NCBI GenBank assembly: GCA_932521025.1
Contig: OW051472.1
Coordinates: 6,076,001 to 6,140,000 of the forward strand
Reading direction: 5' to 3'
Source of the DNA: Oscheius onirici
Taxonomy: Eukaryota; Nematoda; Chromadorea; Rhabditida; Rhabditidae
Length of the DNA: 64,000 nucleotides
Made by a program: the position numbers and the translations under genes. The notes below the pieces were generated by a model that did no database searches, had not been told where the DNA came from, and worked only from the letters and a program-made list of their open reading frames with translations. The number at the start of each line of letters is the position of its first letter. Position 1 is the stretch's first letter. This document shows positions 24,575-35,561 of this stretch, in pieces.

Positions 24575-27511
24575 CTAAAGTAGACGCGTCAAAAAATGAA
24601 ACTGTCATTGGTTCTCTGTGCTCGGGAAACTTTGCTCAGTCCATTTTTTCACGCCAGAGGTCATCACAATCAAGAGAAGACACGAAACGTTCAAGTTCCC
24701 TGTTCGGCTATTCAAAAGCAGTTTTTTATGATCTGCAGACATGCATTCAAGAGGGAGGAAAAAGGGTTAGACAACAGAATCCTTCAGACTCTGGGGGACA
24801 ACTTTCTGATTTACTCTCTAATCCAACAGGAAATAAGTCAGAGGAAGACGTACGTCAGACTCTTGAAAAACAGAAATAGAGAGAAGCACTCCCCGAAGGC
24901 CCGTTGATGGCCTTGTGAAGCTAGTCGTTAGATTTGCGATTCAAAAATTGGCGGACCGATAGATCCCTTTGTTTTTTATGGAAAACAACGAGGGGGAGGT
25001 AAAAGAGTACATTGTCGGTTGGAGGCGGTTTTCAATTAAGATTGCATTCAGATATAGGCAAAGGGCACGTGATGTTTAGATATAAAGTTTTTATAGGCGT
25101 AGAATTCGATTACAGCGTCAAAAATATTAAAAAAAAAATGCCAAAAATAACCTAATAATGAAAGAAGTAGCAAAAATTGGATTTATCCACGAAATTTCAA
25201 ATTGAAAAAGCATTTTCTGAATCTTGGTGACACACATCGCGTTCCCAGCTCAACACATTCAGACAGAACAATCCTCTCTTCCCCTGAAATATGGGAGATA
25301 AGATTTTAGGCAGTTTTTTCGCATTTCAGGTTTGAAATAGTAAGGAACCAAGGGGAAACAGACACCATAAATAATACCAGTTATCATGTAATCAAATGTG
25401 CAACGGGGTCAAAAAGGTATTGCAAACCAGGTACGAAACGGATCCGGCCGGTTTTGTTAATAAATATTTGGTCAGATTCGAGATGTTTGATCGGCCAGGT
25501 CCCACTCACATCCCCGATCAAAAAATCTATTGAAAACAATCCATCGTCGGTGTTTCTTTTCCTGTACGCCGAATCCGTTCAAAGGAAGGGTCAATTAGCC
25601 CGGTGGGAGCCTAGCAACCTACGGTATAATCAAAGTCGGCTGAAAAGCTCAAAACAACGTACTTCTGCGGTAGTTCTTTGACATCCCATCCACATATGTA
25701 TGAATTGGTGATTCCCCGCCAATGATTGAATGACCTCAGGAATGTAAGAAGCTGGGATCCGTTGGTTCTCCCTCATTTTCACTGGAAACACAATCTTCGC
25801 AGTAAAAGCTTTCAGTAGGGCATGGTTACATAAATCTAGAATTTCTTTAGAACCGTTTTTAAATATACGAAAGGCAAACTTATGTGCCTTAGCTGAGGTA
25901 CAGAGTCAATGTAAAGTGTGTTAAAAAGAGAATACTCTGCGGGATATATGCAATTGAATCTAACAGCAAAACATTCACATTTTATCTAGTTAAAATGGCT
26001 GTTAGACTTCCCAAATACATACATGGAAAGGATTAATGTGGCGTTAATTTTTTGACTTTTATGTCAAGGTAGGCATAATAAGAGACAGCGTGAGTCAGTC
26101 ATAAATAACAATCGTTTGTACGTACTCATACAGAAGACAGTGAAGTTCGAAGGTCGCTTGATTTCCAACGGAAAGACGGTTTTTTGAAAATAGTCGATAA
26201 GAGTACAGAATCCCCAGCTGGAGAATCTTAGTGAAAAATGTTGCCCTTTTCGGACTGAAAATGGCACTGAAGTCTTTAGTAAATCTTTCGAAAACAACCT
26301 TGAACAACAAAAAGATTTTTGAAGAGCGCTAACGATATGGGGTGAGGAAAAACCTAAATAAAAAGTTTGTCCAGAAGTTGCAGCAGATTATGAGAAATAT
26401 CCTCATGTCAGTGTGCAATAACTGAAATGACATTCTGAGAAAATGGAGCCTGCGGTGGTGATTGAATGGGACTGGGAGACAGACGTCATACAGGATTAGA
26501 AGCGGCTAAGTTTTGTTAGAGAAGATTAAGAGTGTGCTGAGTCAGTAGAACCTACCTCGATGGTGGCGGAGATGGAGCGCGCAGCTGGCCGTCGCATGTG
26601 GACGAGACTCGATAACACTGAATTGGCAACGACACACCAGATTGTAGGAGGGGGAGGGGACACCGCAAGATCAACCCCGGCTCCTCTTTCTAATTTACAG
26701 CCTTCTAATTGAAAGACGGGATTGCGGATGGGGATTGGTCGACCGGAAGGCTGAGATGAGAGGAGGAGAGTAAAGGTTACGAGATCATAATGTTATCATG
26801 AACGGACTTATCATGCGAAGAGGTAGACAGATTAAAGACTGGCAGTTAAAGGAGAAAGGAATAACTAGAAGTCTGAGTAACAGATAGAATCTTTTCAGTA
26901 CTCTCACTGGTTCTATTAGACAACAGCCAAGAGTCTATGGGTCAACTAGACAGAAATGTACCATGGCGAATATCTATTGTTCGGAATCTACTGTACACTC
27001 TTTCGTTTACAAGAAAATCAAGGAAAAGCAAAACGTTGACAGATGAGAATGACTGGCAGAACATCATCATTTTTTCTTGAAACTTTCTCAAGAGCAGATA
27101 GAATGTAGAAGCTGGAGTCTTTAGTAAGAGGGTTATTACTGCCCTATGTCACTCGCCCTCTGACTCACCCTCTGCTTTTTTAGTATTCCGTGACCTGACC
27201 CGGAGAAAGTGGTAGCCGTCGTTTCGGTGAATAGATATTCACACGCAGAAGCGTGTTAAGCTGTCGTTTCCATGACGATCTGTGGAGACCTCACATAAGG
27301 AACCGTACCCCCAAGGCGTGTGAACTTTCGACTCGACTTCGAAAGGAATGACAACGGGGATGGTGTGAAAAGGGCTCTTTAGAAAACGGAAGTCAATTTC
27401 GCTGAAGAGACAAGCGAGCAAGATAGCTACAAAGTGGCCCAACAATACAATATACTACTTTTTCAATTCTAAATTTGGTATGTGGTTGAATTTTTTTCTA
27501 TACTTCTGCAG

Positions 27512-30203
27512 GAACTGCTGCAAGAGAACGGGTCCGACTAGCTCAAAATATCCTGTCTTCTCAGACTTGTATAAACTTTGTGGAAGGTCAAAAACATCCG
27601 AATGTAGTAGAGATGAGAGGTGCGATAAGGGTAGCAGAGACAGTCTTTGGGGGAAGGGGCTAAAGTAGACGGTTTTTGTCTACTTCGGATCTCTTCAGAT
27701 CTACTACGGTATTGGCTGTCAAGCAGATGTTGGAATGAGAAGTGGCCAGAAGGTGTCTCTCGGAAACAAAAAGGGAGAAGGCTGTGAGAGTGTCGGAGCA
27801 GCAGCTCATGAACTGATGCATGTCATTGGAATAGAGCATACGCACAAGCGATCAAACCGAAACGACTACCTGGACATTGATCTGACGTTTGTGGCTCCAA
27901 AGCTCTGGAAAAATTTCGATATGACGTACGACGGAGACGACTATCTGGACACCCCGTACGAGTACGGTAAGTCGTGTTCTGGTCGGGATGGCTACCGACG
28001 AGCAAGCTTTGCGCCAAGCGATTTGCTCAATTTGAGGTTCACGGTTGTTACACCGGCAGATAAACGTTAAGAAAACGAAAAGAAACACTTACGCTTCGTG
28101 ACTATGTTTATGCTCAGCAGATATAACAATAGAAAAGAAGCAATAGGAGAGAACTACGAAGAGACAGAGGCTCGGCGCACAAGACGAAGTGATATTCGAA
28201 ACGGGGGCGTGGGGAGTAAAATAGCGAACGTGTCGGTTACGGTAAAAGGTTACCGTAACCGGAAATTGACTGAACGGAGGGAAAACGAATGAACGATGTT
28301 GACTGGCTTTGACAGGTAGCGTCATGCACTATTGGGCCAATGCTTTCTCGTCGAGAAAAGATAAGAACTCGTTGGTTCCGAAAGACGGTCGGTACTTGCG
28401 GACCATGGACTCTTCGATGGTCACATTCTATGATATCTTCATGATCAACAAGTTTTACAAGTGTGACGGTACGTGGTTCTCATTAATTATTTTAGATATT
28501 TCCACAACTGTGCAAACCACAAAATTCGGCAAGTGTCAGAACGGTGGAGTCCCGAATCCTAGAAACTGCTCCCAATGCATCTGTCCTTTAGGATATGAAG
28601 GATCGTTGTGTGATCAGAGAGTAAGTTTAAGGCTCTAAAAATGTCCCTACCCCTACGGTTGATCTATCTTTTTAAACAGAAAGCACTAACCTGAAAAAAA
28701 AAAGAGTCGGCTTTGAAGACAGCATCAACATGATTGTATTTTCTGCGAATCTTGACAGTCTCCAAGTTTAGATACTCCTGGAACTTTTCAGACAAAGAGT
28801 TGACTGTTCTTGTAGCTCTCCAACGGTTTCTCTTTATCGATCCATCGACACGATTTTTTCCCGAGACTCGATTAGATCTGCTCATTCAAATTCGCCGACG
28901 CTTCAAAAGACGAGCTCTTCGCATATTCGGTTGGATCCTCGAAACAAGCTCATTCAGAGCATGTGTGTACTGCTCAGTCGTTAGAACTGCCCGAGAAGAT
29001 GTCCGCCTTTTTCGTCAGATTGATCTTCTTCCTCAGCTTGACAAACAGTAATTCTATGCTGCTAGCCTTCTTCAGTCGCCTCGAGCCACCAACAAACTTT
29101 TTTCTGTCGAGTTCCTTCCTTGTATAGACGAGCTCTGCGGCAGACATCAGACTGAAATATACCAATTATAAGGAAGGACAAGTACAGACAAGTTGAGAAT
29201 TCTGACAGGATAAAACAAGTTCCACAATTCTTTGCAGACCCTTGTAGTTTGTTCCAATTGAAATTTGCAGGCTGTGGTCAGACTGACAAGGCTGCTTCGG
29301 CCTGGAAGAGTCTGACTATGCATGTCGGTGAAGGAAAACGACTCAACTACTCTTTCTGCACCAGCTGGATCGAAGTAAAACTATTCTGGCTATTTTCTTC
29401 ATTAATTTTTCAGGCAGCGCCCGGCTACGCTGTTCAATCTCGTCTGACATCTTCCACGGCATGAACTGTACTTTCGGCTGCTACTGGAATAGACTGGAAG
29501 TGAAGGTGGAGCTCGATCAAAGAACGACGAATCCGAGAATGTGCTGTCCGGAACAGCTGAATACAGTAGTCAGCAGTCAACTGAATCCGACTCCGGTCAT
29601 CGTCTTCGACCGTCTTTTGAAGAGCTCTTTCACGATAGAGTACAGAGAAGTTCTCAGATCCAGTCTAGTCTTCAATACAACGACCAGACGACCGACCACG
29701 ACGACAAAGCCAGTGACTCTTCCGCCAATTGTGAGACGATGCTTCAGCTCTGGCAATCCGTAAGTTCATGTTTAAAAGAGTAGCTTTAGCCCATCTCAAC
29801 TTCAGGACTTCAAAAAGAAATCTTTATTTTCTAGCTTTGTAGAACATATTTGACGAGTTGTATAACATTGCAGACCAAGCTGGAAAATGTTTGTGTGTGA
29901 GCTAGAAAAATTAGATTTCTTCCCGAAATGTCATGCGCAAAGATAATGGAAAAATTCAGGACCGAATGTACTGCTGGAATCAAAAAGGGACTGTGTCAGT
30001 TCTCGGAGAAGCGCTCTTGGAACTTTATTAAATATTTTTGCGGCGTCGAGTGTGGAACGTGCGGAAAGAAGGCGACAAATTGTACCGATACTATAGCCAA
30101 CTGCCAGGGACAAAAAGCCAAAGGAATGTGCAACTTGTGGGATCCTATGTTTGCAGAGTATAATTGTGCTAAAACTTGTGGATTCTGTGATCAGCCCAAT
30201 TGA
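27512..30203 (+). CDS. Astacin metalloprotease with EGF, CUB and two ShK domains
   Basis: Zinc endopeptidase of the nematode astacin (NAS) family, normally secreted and active in cuticle or matrix remodelling. Exons seen: about 27512-27606 (SSQTCINFVEG), 27699-27965 (HELMHVIGIEHTH zinc motif and TPYEYG), 28316-28468 (SVMHYW Met-turn, FYDIFMINKFYKCD), 28493 to about 28620 (EGF: CQNGGVPNPRNCSQCICPLG), about 29238-29375 and about 29415-29760 (CUB, then a Thr-rich linker), and about 29911-30203 (two ShK domains, ending CAKTCGFCDQPN). The three zinc histidines, Glu and Met-turn are intact. The signal peptide and propeptide exons were not found. In the CUB domain the frame changes by one base near 29458 (SRLTSSTA against MNCTFGCYW), so either a sequence error or early decay is present. 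The last intron contains a hairpin repeat abutting the ShK exon. Exon edges around the EGF and CUB parts are approximate. Confidence 0.82.
28664..29165 (-). other. Unrecognised open frames inside an astacin intron
   Basis: The 0.6-kb intron between the EGF and CUB exons of the astacin carries minus-strand frames of 63 and 73 codons and a plus-strand frame of 105 codons (28734-29051). The minus-strand text is basic and helix-like (SSRAVLTTEQYTHALNELVS, RRARLLKRRR, TVNSLSEKFQEYLNLETVKI) but is split by stops and frame changes. I recognise no family; a decayed mobile element or nested pseudogene is possible. Confidence 0.3.
29828..29929 (+). repeat. Hairpin-repeat family, copy 7, at the ShK exon border
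   Basis: CTAGCTTTGTAGAACATATT, GAGTTGTATAACATTGCAG, CAAGCTGGAAAATGTTTGTG and the tail GAGCTAGAAAAATTAGATTT match the family. The tail continues into TCTTCCCGAAATG, directly in front of the first ShK codons. The most plausible 3' splice site (AAAAATTAG|ATTTC) lies inside the repeat tail. Confidence 0.65.
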
Positions 30204-30306
30204 TTTGAGAAATGAAAAATGATGTTTTATTTACGGAGAGAAATGGAACAAGAGAGACCGGACGGTACCACGTATTTGCAAGTATGACCTAGAGCTCGAA
30301 GAGAAA

Positions 30307-31851
30307 TCATTCGAAACTGGCGCCAACTTCTTCTCTCGGGATGACGAAACAAAAGATTCCCAAATAGGCACAGATTTGTCGAGTTACTGTGCAGCAGTAG
30401 ATAAGAAGGCTTATCCAAGCGTAGATGGTAACCGCATAGAGAACAGCGAGCTGATAGAAAGGGTAGTTATAATAGCTAAAATCGTAGAGTTTTCTATACA
30501 AAAAAAAGCTTACTGGTTGAGCATTAGGCCAAAAGGCGCCAGATATATCCAGTCCCAGACAAAGATTTCGGCATGACACATGTGGGCGACGATGAGGCGA
30601 TTTGTGGCTTTTGAGGAGACGGCGCCGAGGCAGAGCACAAAGAGGGTAATATGGTCGTCGTAGACGCTGTCCTGGACTCCAGAGTAGATTATGTAGAACG
30701 GTATGACGACGGCCAAAAGAGGGGAAAGTGGTGAGATGACCGATGTGCCGGCTACTGAAAAATTTAAAATTAACATTGACAACGAAGAAAAACTAGCCTG
30801 TGGATCCATTCTTTCCAACTCCGCCTGTGAAAACGACGACGAGAAATTCATAGAGCCGGATAAGAAAACCTACAACGACGCCGAAGATCGCTACTTGTCG
30901 AAGCTCGATTTCGAAAAGACCTGAGCGAAAAGTTATCATGCAAAACCCGGATTAAACGAACTGAGTCTCCAAATACCAGGACCAAATACAGTCGTAGCCA
31001 AAAGTCCGGCAATGACGGTCATCTGAGCCTCTGTCACGTCGAATCTCGAGAAACGAAGTTGTCCGGAGCAATAAGTCTCCCAATGAGCGCAATAGAACAG
31101 CGTAATGGCCATTACGGCAACACAGAAGACGACCCCGGGTAGCTGACCAAGACAGAGAGCGTAGCAGCAGTTCAAAGCTACAAAAATCTGCGAAATGCTG
31201 TCGCAGCCGTGGTCGAAAAGTTCTCCGAGGGGCGAGTTACTCTTGGTTCGACGTGCCTGCTTGCCATCTAAATTTTATGATTGAGAATCTGAACGAGGAG
31301 GAAGAACCTGTGGCATCGAGAGTCTGATAGAAAAAAAGACCGACTGCGGCTAAGAAATAGGCCCAGCGAGGAGCGTCTTCTGAAGCTGTCGGGCTATAAT
31401 AGGAGAGGATGAGCACCGTGACGAGATTGGTGACGAAGCCTAAAAACCGTAAAGAATCTGACCGTTGATAGTTGAACAACTGGCACTAGGAAAAACACGA
31501 TTTTAGAATTATTGAGTAAAAAAACTTGAGGAAGACTTACCGATCAGCGTAATGACATTAGGAGCGAGCCAGAGCGGATAGAAGTTGACAATCCACTCCC
31601 AGAACTGCTTCATGCACAGATCGTCCAGATAGGAGCTTCCACTGGACGAATATTTGTGCTCACGTAACCGACGGAGCTCTAGACGCGTCAATAGGCAGTC
31701 ATTCTGTAATTTTCGGAATATATAAAAGAGCAGAAAATGAAGAAATTACCTCTAAATAGCGATCTACGACGACACTGCCCGTCGTCTCTTCAATTTGTAC
31801 TCTTTCGCGCGGAATGAAGGAGAATCTAGATGACGATCGACGAGATGTCAT
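30307..31851 (-). CDS. Choline/ethanolamine phosphotransferase (CDP-alcohol type)
   Basis: Integral membrane enzyme of the ER/Golgi that transfers phosphocholine or phosphoethanolamine from the CDP-alcohol to diacylglycerol, the last Kennedy-pathway step. Seven exons (31750-31851, 31541-31703, 31308-31439, 30962-31267, 30798-30920, 30514-30754, 30307-30475) give 411 residues, the usual length. The CDP-alcohol motif D-G-x2-A-R-x8-G-x3-D-x3-D is complete (DGKQARRTKS then PLGELFDHGCD). WLAPNVITLIG in front of the active site, GGVGKNGSTVAGTS and HMCHAEIFVWDWIY are further family blocks, with several transmembrane helices. Whether it prefers choline or ethanolamine cannot be told. The intron 30755-30797 begins with GC (ACAG|GCTAGT) instead of GT. 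An AG abuts the ATG. It may be third in an operon after MRTO4 and the 143-residue membrane protein. Confidence 0.92.
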
Positions 31852-32093
31852 CTGGTAGTTTAATATTATCCGAAACAGACTTTAGAGCGTAGAAAATCGG
31901 CTAATTATTGACAAAAAAAAGAACGGTGAAATGTGATAACAGGCAATATTTTGATCAGACTGCATAAATCGCTGTATGTCATGATTGGGGGCGAAACCTA
32001 ATCAAAATTCAGATATTCTATGGTGAAAAGAACATGCAAAACAGCAAGCAAACGAATTGAACGATAAAATAAACTATTTATCAGACAAAATAA

Positions 32094-32789
32094 CTATTTC
32101 TTCTGCTTCTGCTCGAATTGTACTCGTAGCGCGGCTTCTTTCACATCGACGTAGTCCAACTGCGCTTGGAGAAGTTCCGTACTCAGACCTTTTGTTTTTG
32201 CCTAAAAACTAATGGTTGCCGATCAAAATAAAGGTTACGTCGTTTATCTGATCTCGTAACATCTTCCTCTCCAGATTGGCCGTCAAAATGTGTGGTGGAG
32301 CGGACCAGATTTCGTCCAGGTCAGAGGGTTCTCTGGAAATTGGAACAGCGTTAGTATTGATGACCAATTTTAACTAGAAAACTTTTTCTGAGAAATGATT
32401 TTAGTGGAAACATTATAGACTATAGATAGAGCCGCAAAGCTCAGAAGCGACGCACGCGTTGTAGCGATAACAAGCTCAAAATATATATATATGCAAACAC
32501 TTTCAAATACAGGAAAAACGTACCGCAACCATCCAAAATATAGCACGATAGCTGTTAGACTACTCAATGCCGAGAAGATCTTTTTGTGTGAAAATTCGTC
32601 GGTCGAATAGTAGTCGAAATTGAAGGCTGCCTTTTGTATTGGCTTCCCGCGTCCCTAAAACACTTGTCGAGAATACAGTCGAACAATTACCTGGAACGCT
32701 GCACTTTTACTGAATTTCGGTTCAACTGCTGCTTTGTTCGAATTTAGATGGGCAGTTTGAATTAGAACTTTTCGTGCTGCTCGTAACAT
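32094..32789 (-). CDS. Small putative mitochondrial membrane protein
   Basis: Four exons (32691-32789, 32524-32654, 32239-32332, 32094-32201) join to 143 residues. The N-terminus is basic and hydroxylated without acids (MLRAARKVLIQTAHLNSNK), as in mitochondrial presequences. One membrane segment follows (FSALSSLTAIVLYFGWLR, about residues 60-77), then a charged helical C-terminus ending in EQKQKK. The block EPSDLDEIWSAPPHILTANL after the membrane span looks like a conserved motif, but I cannot name the family; a small inner-membrane or respiratory-complex accessory protein is a guess. It lies 189 nt downstream of MRTO4 and 242 nt upstream of the phosphotransferase on the same strand, with CTAG six bases before the ATG, consistent with a trans-spliced operon. 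Confidence 0.75.
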
Positions 32790-32978
32790 TTTTATCTAGA
32801 AGCAGTATGATTTTCTTTCAAGTAATTTTCGGACAATATTTGTTGGAAAGCTAGCCTGAAAGAGAACCCAAAAAACTTGAACAATGTGTTTAATTTGGCA
32901 GCGGAATAACGACAACTTCAACAAGAAAACATCAACAAATAGTAGGAGGAACAGACAACAGTGAAAATAGCAGGAATA

Positions 32979-33884
32979 TTAGTTGTCGAGAGCCTTGTAG
33001 CCGGTCTTCTTATTCCAATGACCCTTGATTTTGATGTGGAAAAAGGAGAGTTTTATCTCGAGCAATTTTAGAATCTGAAAATGTGTTACTGCTACGTCTG
33101 AATAAAAAAAAGTCTACCTTGGCTTGATCGACAGTTATCGGCTCTCCCTCCCGGCAGACTTCGAACGACTGATACAAGGCTACGGCTCCTCTATCCAGCT
33201 TGCTCGGCATTCCGAGCTTACGAAGTTGTGGCTCCATAGAGAAGGCAAACTGTGGCAGTGGTCCCTCTGGCAGTTCAATCGATTCCGGGGCAATGTCTCC
33301 AGCACGGGCGTAGTCGGCTTCCTTCATATCATCCAACTGTTTTCTTACTTCCTTCACAGACTCGTTTGTGAACATCAGGCCACATTGTCCCTTCAGAACT
33401 TGGCTGACTTTATGCAACTTTTGAGCATATTCGTCGTTTTCGGTACGTCCGAGAGCCACGGCCATCACGTTGTTTTTGCCAAAGAAGAAACGCGAGGTGG
33501 CTTTGAAATGTTGTCTAACCTGAAAAAGTAAAGATGCGGCGAAATTAAAGACAAAAACCTGAATAAACTTGCTGCTTCTGAGATTTTCGATAGTGAAGAC
33601 GAGCACATTCTCGTAAGTGTCAACGCTGTGACGAACCTGGAATTTTTTTTAGGAGTTTGCGGCTATGTTTTTCAATGCGCTTTTGTAGAAATGAAAGTGC
33701 TAAAACCTGGTCATTTCCTACAAGAGAAGCGCTAATTTATACATCAAATTCCAAACAAAAAAAGTTCTTTGCTGTGTGAACATGAAAACAAACCGACCTC
33801 GTCCACAAGAGTCTCCTTTGTCGCTCTGGTCTTCTTCTTCACCTTCGTCAGTGAGACTTCCTTTTCTCTCTTGGAACGCGGCAT
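32979..33884 (-). CDS. MRTO4: mRNA turnover protein 4 (ribosome assembly factor)
   Basis: Homologue of MRT4/MRTO4, a nucleolar relative of ribosomal P0 that occupies the P0 site on pre-60S particles until late maturation. Exons 33798-33884, 33559-33636, 33118-33519 and 32979-33074 give 220 residues (human about 239). The start MPRSKREKEVSLTKVKKK and the following ENVLVFTIENLRSSKFIQ, FFFGKNNVMAVALGR and LPEGPLPQFAFSMEPQLRKL are family hallmarks, with LGMPSKLDRGAVALYQSFEV in the C-terminal half. The start codon follows TTTTTTCAG by seven bases. It is head to head with the CHCHD4-like gene (189 bp between ATGs) and may head a three-gene minus-strand operon. Confidence 0.93.
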
Positions 33885-34073
33885 TTTCTGTCTGAAAAAA
33901 CGTGTTTGAGTTTCTAACAAAAGTAAAGGAAAACAAGTGAAAAGAAAAAAAGGAAAGGAAGGGAAAATGCGTTTCTTTGCCGAAATAAGAAGGGTGGGGG
34001 ATTCGTGACGGGACCCAGGCCGCGATTTCAAACGTCTGAAATTTTCCCAATTTTCATCAGACGCTCTCTTGAA
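33885..34073. promoter_or_regulatory. Shared spacer between MRTO4 and the CHCHD4-like gene
   Basis: Only 189 bp separate the two divergent start codons, so a bidirectional promoter is likely. The spacer holds the two presumed spliced-leader acceptors, ending at about 33892 on the minus strand and at 34060 (TTTTCATCAG) on the plus strand. I see no TATA box. Confidence 0.5.
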
Positions 34074-35486
34074 ATGGCTTCCACTTCACAAAAAGACAAC
34101 GTAAGGTACACTATTGTTCTAAAATATTGATAAAAGTATTGCAGGTTGAATATATTACGAGTGACGAGTTCTGGGCGCCGATTAAAGATGAATACATTCA
34201 GAAAATCGCCGACACTGACCCAATAGACGTCTTTCCTCCTTTCAATCCAGGTTTGTTTCATTTTCACGGATATAACAAGTACAGTTCGTCAAATAGCCCA
34301 ATAGCCTTGGTTATTAGCCAGTTGAGAGCTTGGTTGTACTGCAGTAGGCGCCTCCCTTTGTTCAAAAATTTTTGGCGCGAATTCCCAAACTGTCCTGAAA
34401 TTGCGTTTTTCACCATTTTCCTTTCATTTTTCACATTTTTAAGCGTGCTAAATGAATTCAGCGTGTGAAACCCCCTAGGTGTGGAAATTGGTCGAAAACA
34501 CTATTATTCTAAAATATTGATGGACCATAAATGGAAGATAAATGTCCGAGGACGGCTTATATAGAGCAAGCGTCGGCTTCATGATATTTTCGACTAGTTT
34601 TCACGTCCTGGTGGTTGCTTTACACGCTGAATTCAATAAACTTGGTTATAAACGGGAAAAAATAAAAGGAAAATGGTGAAAAACGCGAGTTTAGGATTGT
34701 TTGAACGAAGGGAGGCGCCTACTGCAGTACAACCGAGAGCTTTTCAATATGCCTTTTTTCAAAAGAATTCATTCAAAACATGCGAAACTGCGCTTTTTCA
34801 GGCCCCACAAATCCTGACGGCTCAATGAACTTCGAATGCCATTGCGTGGGACATATGGTCGCCAGTCCTTGTGGTTACGAATTCAGGTAGTTTTTGCATT
34901 CGTTTCTTCCAAACGTCTCGTTTTAGAGAAGCGATCACATGTCAAAAGACTGCAACAGACGAAGAAATGAAGAATGGCAAATGTGGCGACGATATGATGG
35001 CCTTCATGGAATGCGTCATGCGAACACAATGCTTCAAAAGTGAGCTTGGTCGTACTGCAGTAGGCGCCTACCTTCGTTCAAAATTTTATGCGGCAATTCC
35101 CCAACCAGCCCAAAATAGCGTTTTTATAATTTTCTTTTCATTTTTCACGTTTCTAAACCGGTTTATTGAATTCAGTGTGAAAAATAACCCCCTGGATGAG
35201 GAAATTGGTCGAAAATATCCAGTAGTAAGTAGGAGATACATATAGAGAACAATCGGCTATTTTCTGGATATTTTGAACAATTTTCATGTCCAGATGCTTG
35301 TTTTACATACTGAACTCAATAAAAATGCTTACAAACGCGAAAAATGAGAAAAATAGTGAAAAACGCGAAATCAGGCTAGTTTTAACGAAGGTAGGCGCCT
35401 ACTGCAGTACAACCGTGAGCTTTTCCCTATCGTTTATTAATTCTGTTTCAGCCATCGACGCGGACGATGAAGCATCCAAATCCTAG
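34074..35486 (+). CDS. CHCHD4: CHCHD4/Mia40-like oxidoreductase with a CHC active site
   Basis: Homologue of Mia40/CHCHD4, the oxidoreductase of the mitochondrial intermembrane space that traps incoming twin-Cys proteins. Exons 34074-34100, 34145-34250, 34802-34886, 34927-35039 and 35452-35486 give 121 residues. The core is the CHCH fold: CGYEFREAITC and CGDDMMAFMEC are the two CX9C helices. The redox site in front, CPC in characterised Mia40 proteins, is read here as TGC CAT TGC, Cys-His-Cys (NFECHCVGHMVASPCG). The C-terminus is acidic. Introns 2 and 4 each contain a foldback element with an 8-bp target duplication. The start follows TTTTCATCAG by 13 bases. Alternative: a divergent CHCH-domain protein, but the GS(M)NF.C.C.GHM...PCG context is specific to Mia40. 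Confidence 0.85.
34332..34734. mobile_element. 403-bp foldback element in CHCHD4-like intron 2
   Basis: The ends GGTTGTACTGCAGTAGGCGC and GCGCCTACTGCAGTACAACC are exact inverted copies, extending inward to CCTCCCTTTGTTCAAA / TTTGAACGAAGGGAGG. The 8-bp GAGAGCTT occurs on both sides (34324-34331 and 34735-34742), a target-site duplication of hAT length. No coding capacity, so a non-autonomous MITE. Confidence 0.9.
35048..35414. mobile_element. 367-bp foldback element at the splice donor of CHCHD4-like intron 4
   Basis: Same family as 34332-34734 (GGTCGTACTGCAGTAGGCGC ... GCGCCTACTGCAGTACAACC). The target duplication GTGAGCTT is at 35040-35047 and 35415-35422. The left copy is the 5' splice site itself: the exon ends at 35039 and the intron begins GTGAGC. 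The right copy is a second potential donor. Confidence 0.9.
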
Positions 35487-35561
35487 CCTCTCACCAAAGA
35501 AAAATAGATTTATTTTCAATATTAAAACAAATTTTACAACGTTTCGTATCTACCCGCCTTT

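Larger units (their letters stand above)
22018..27500. other. Large gene-poor interval
   Basis: I see no conserved coding exon on either strand over about 5.5 kb. Features are two hairpin-repeat copies (23466-23596, 24451-24540) and two poly-G tracts. It probably contains the promoter and 5' exons of the KCNQ gene and the unseen 5' part of the second astacin. A minus-strand frame at 27239-27445 begins with a hydrophobic run (MLGHFVAILLACLF) but has no other support. Confidence 0.45.

Noticed and set aside
35040-35451. Foldback arms read as coding extension of the CHCHD4-like protein
   Set aside because: The frame runs on past the donor only into the inserted element; the short last exon after TTTCAG gives a normal acidic C-terminus.
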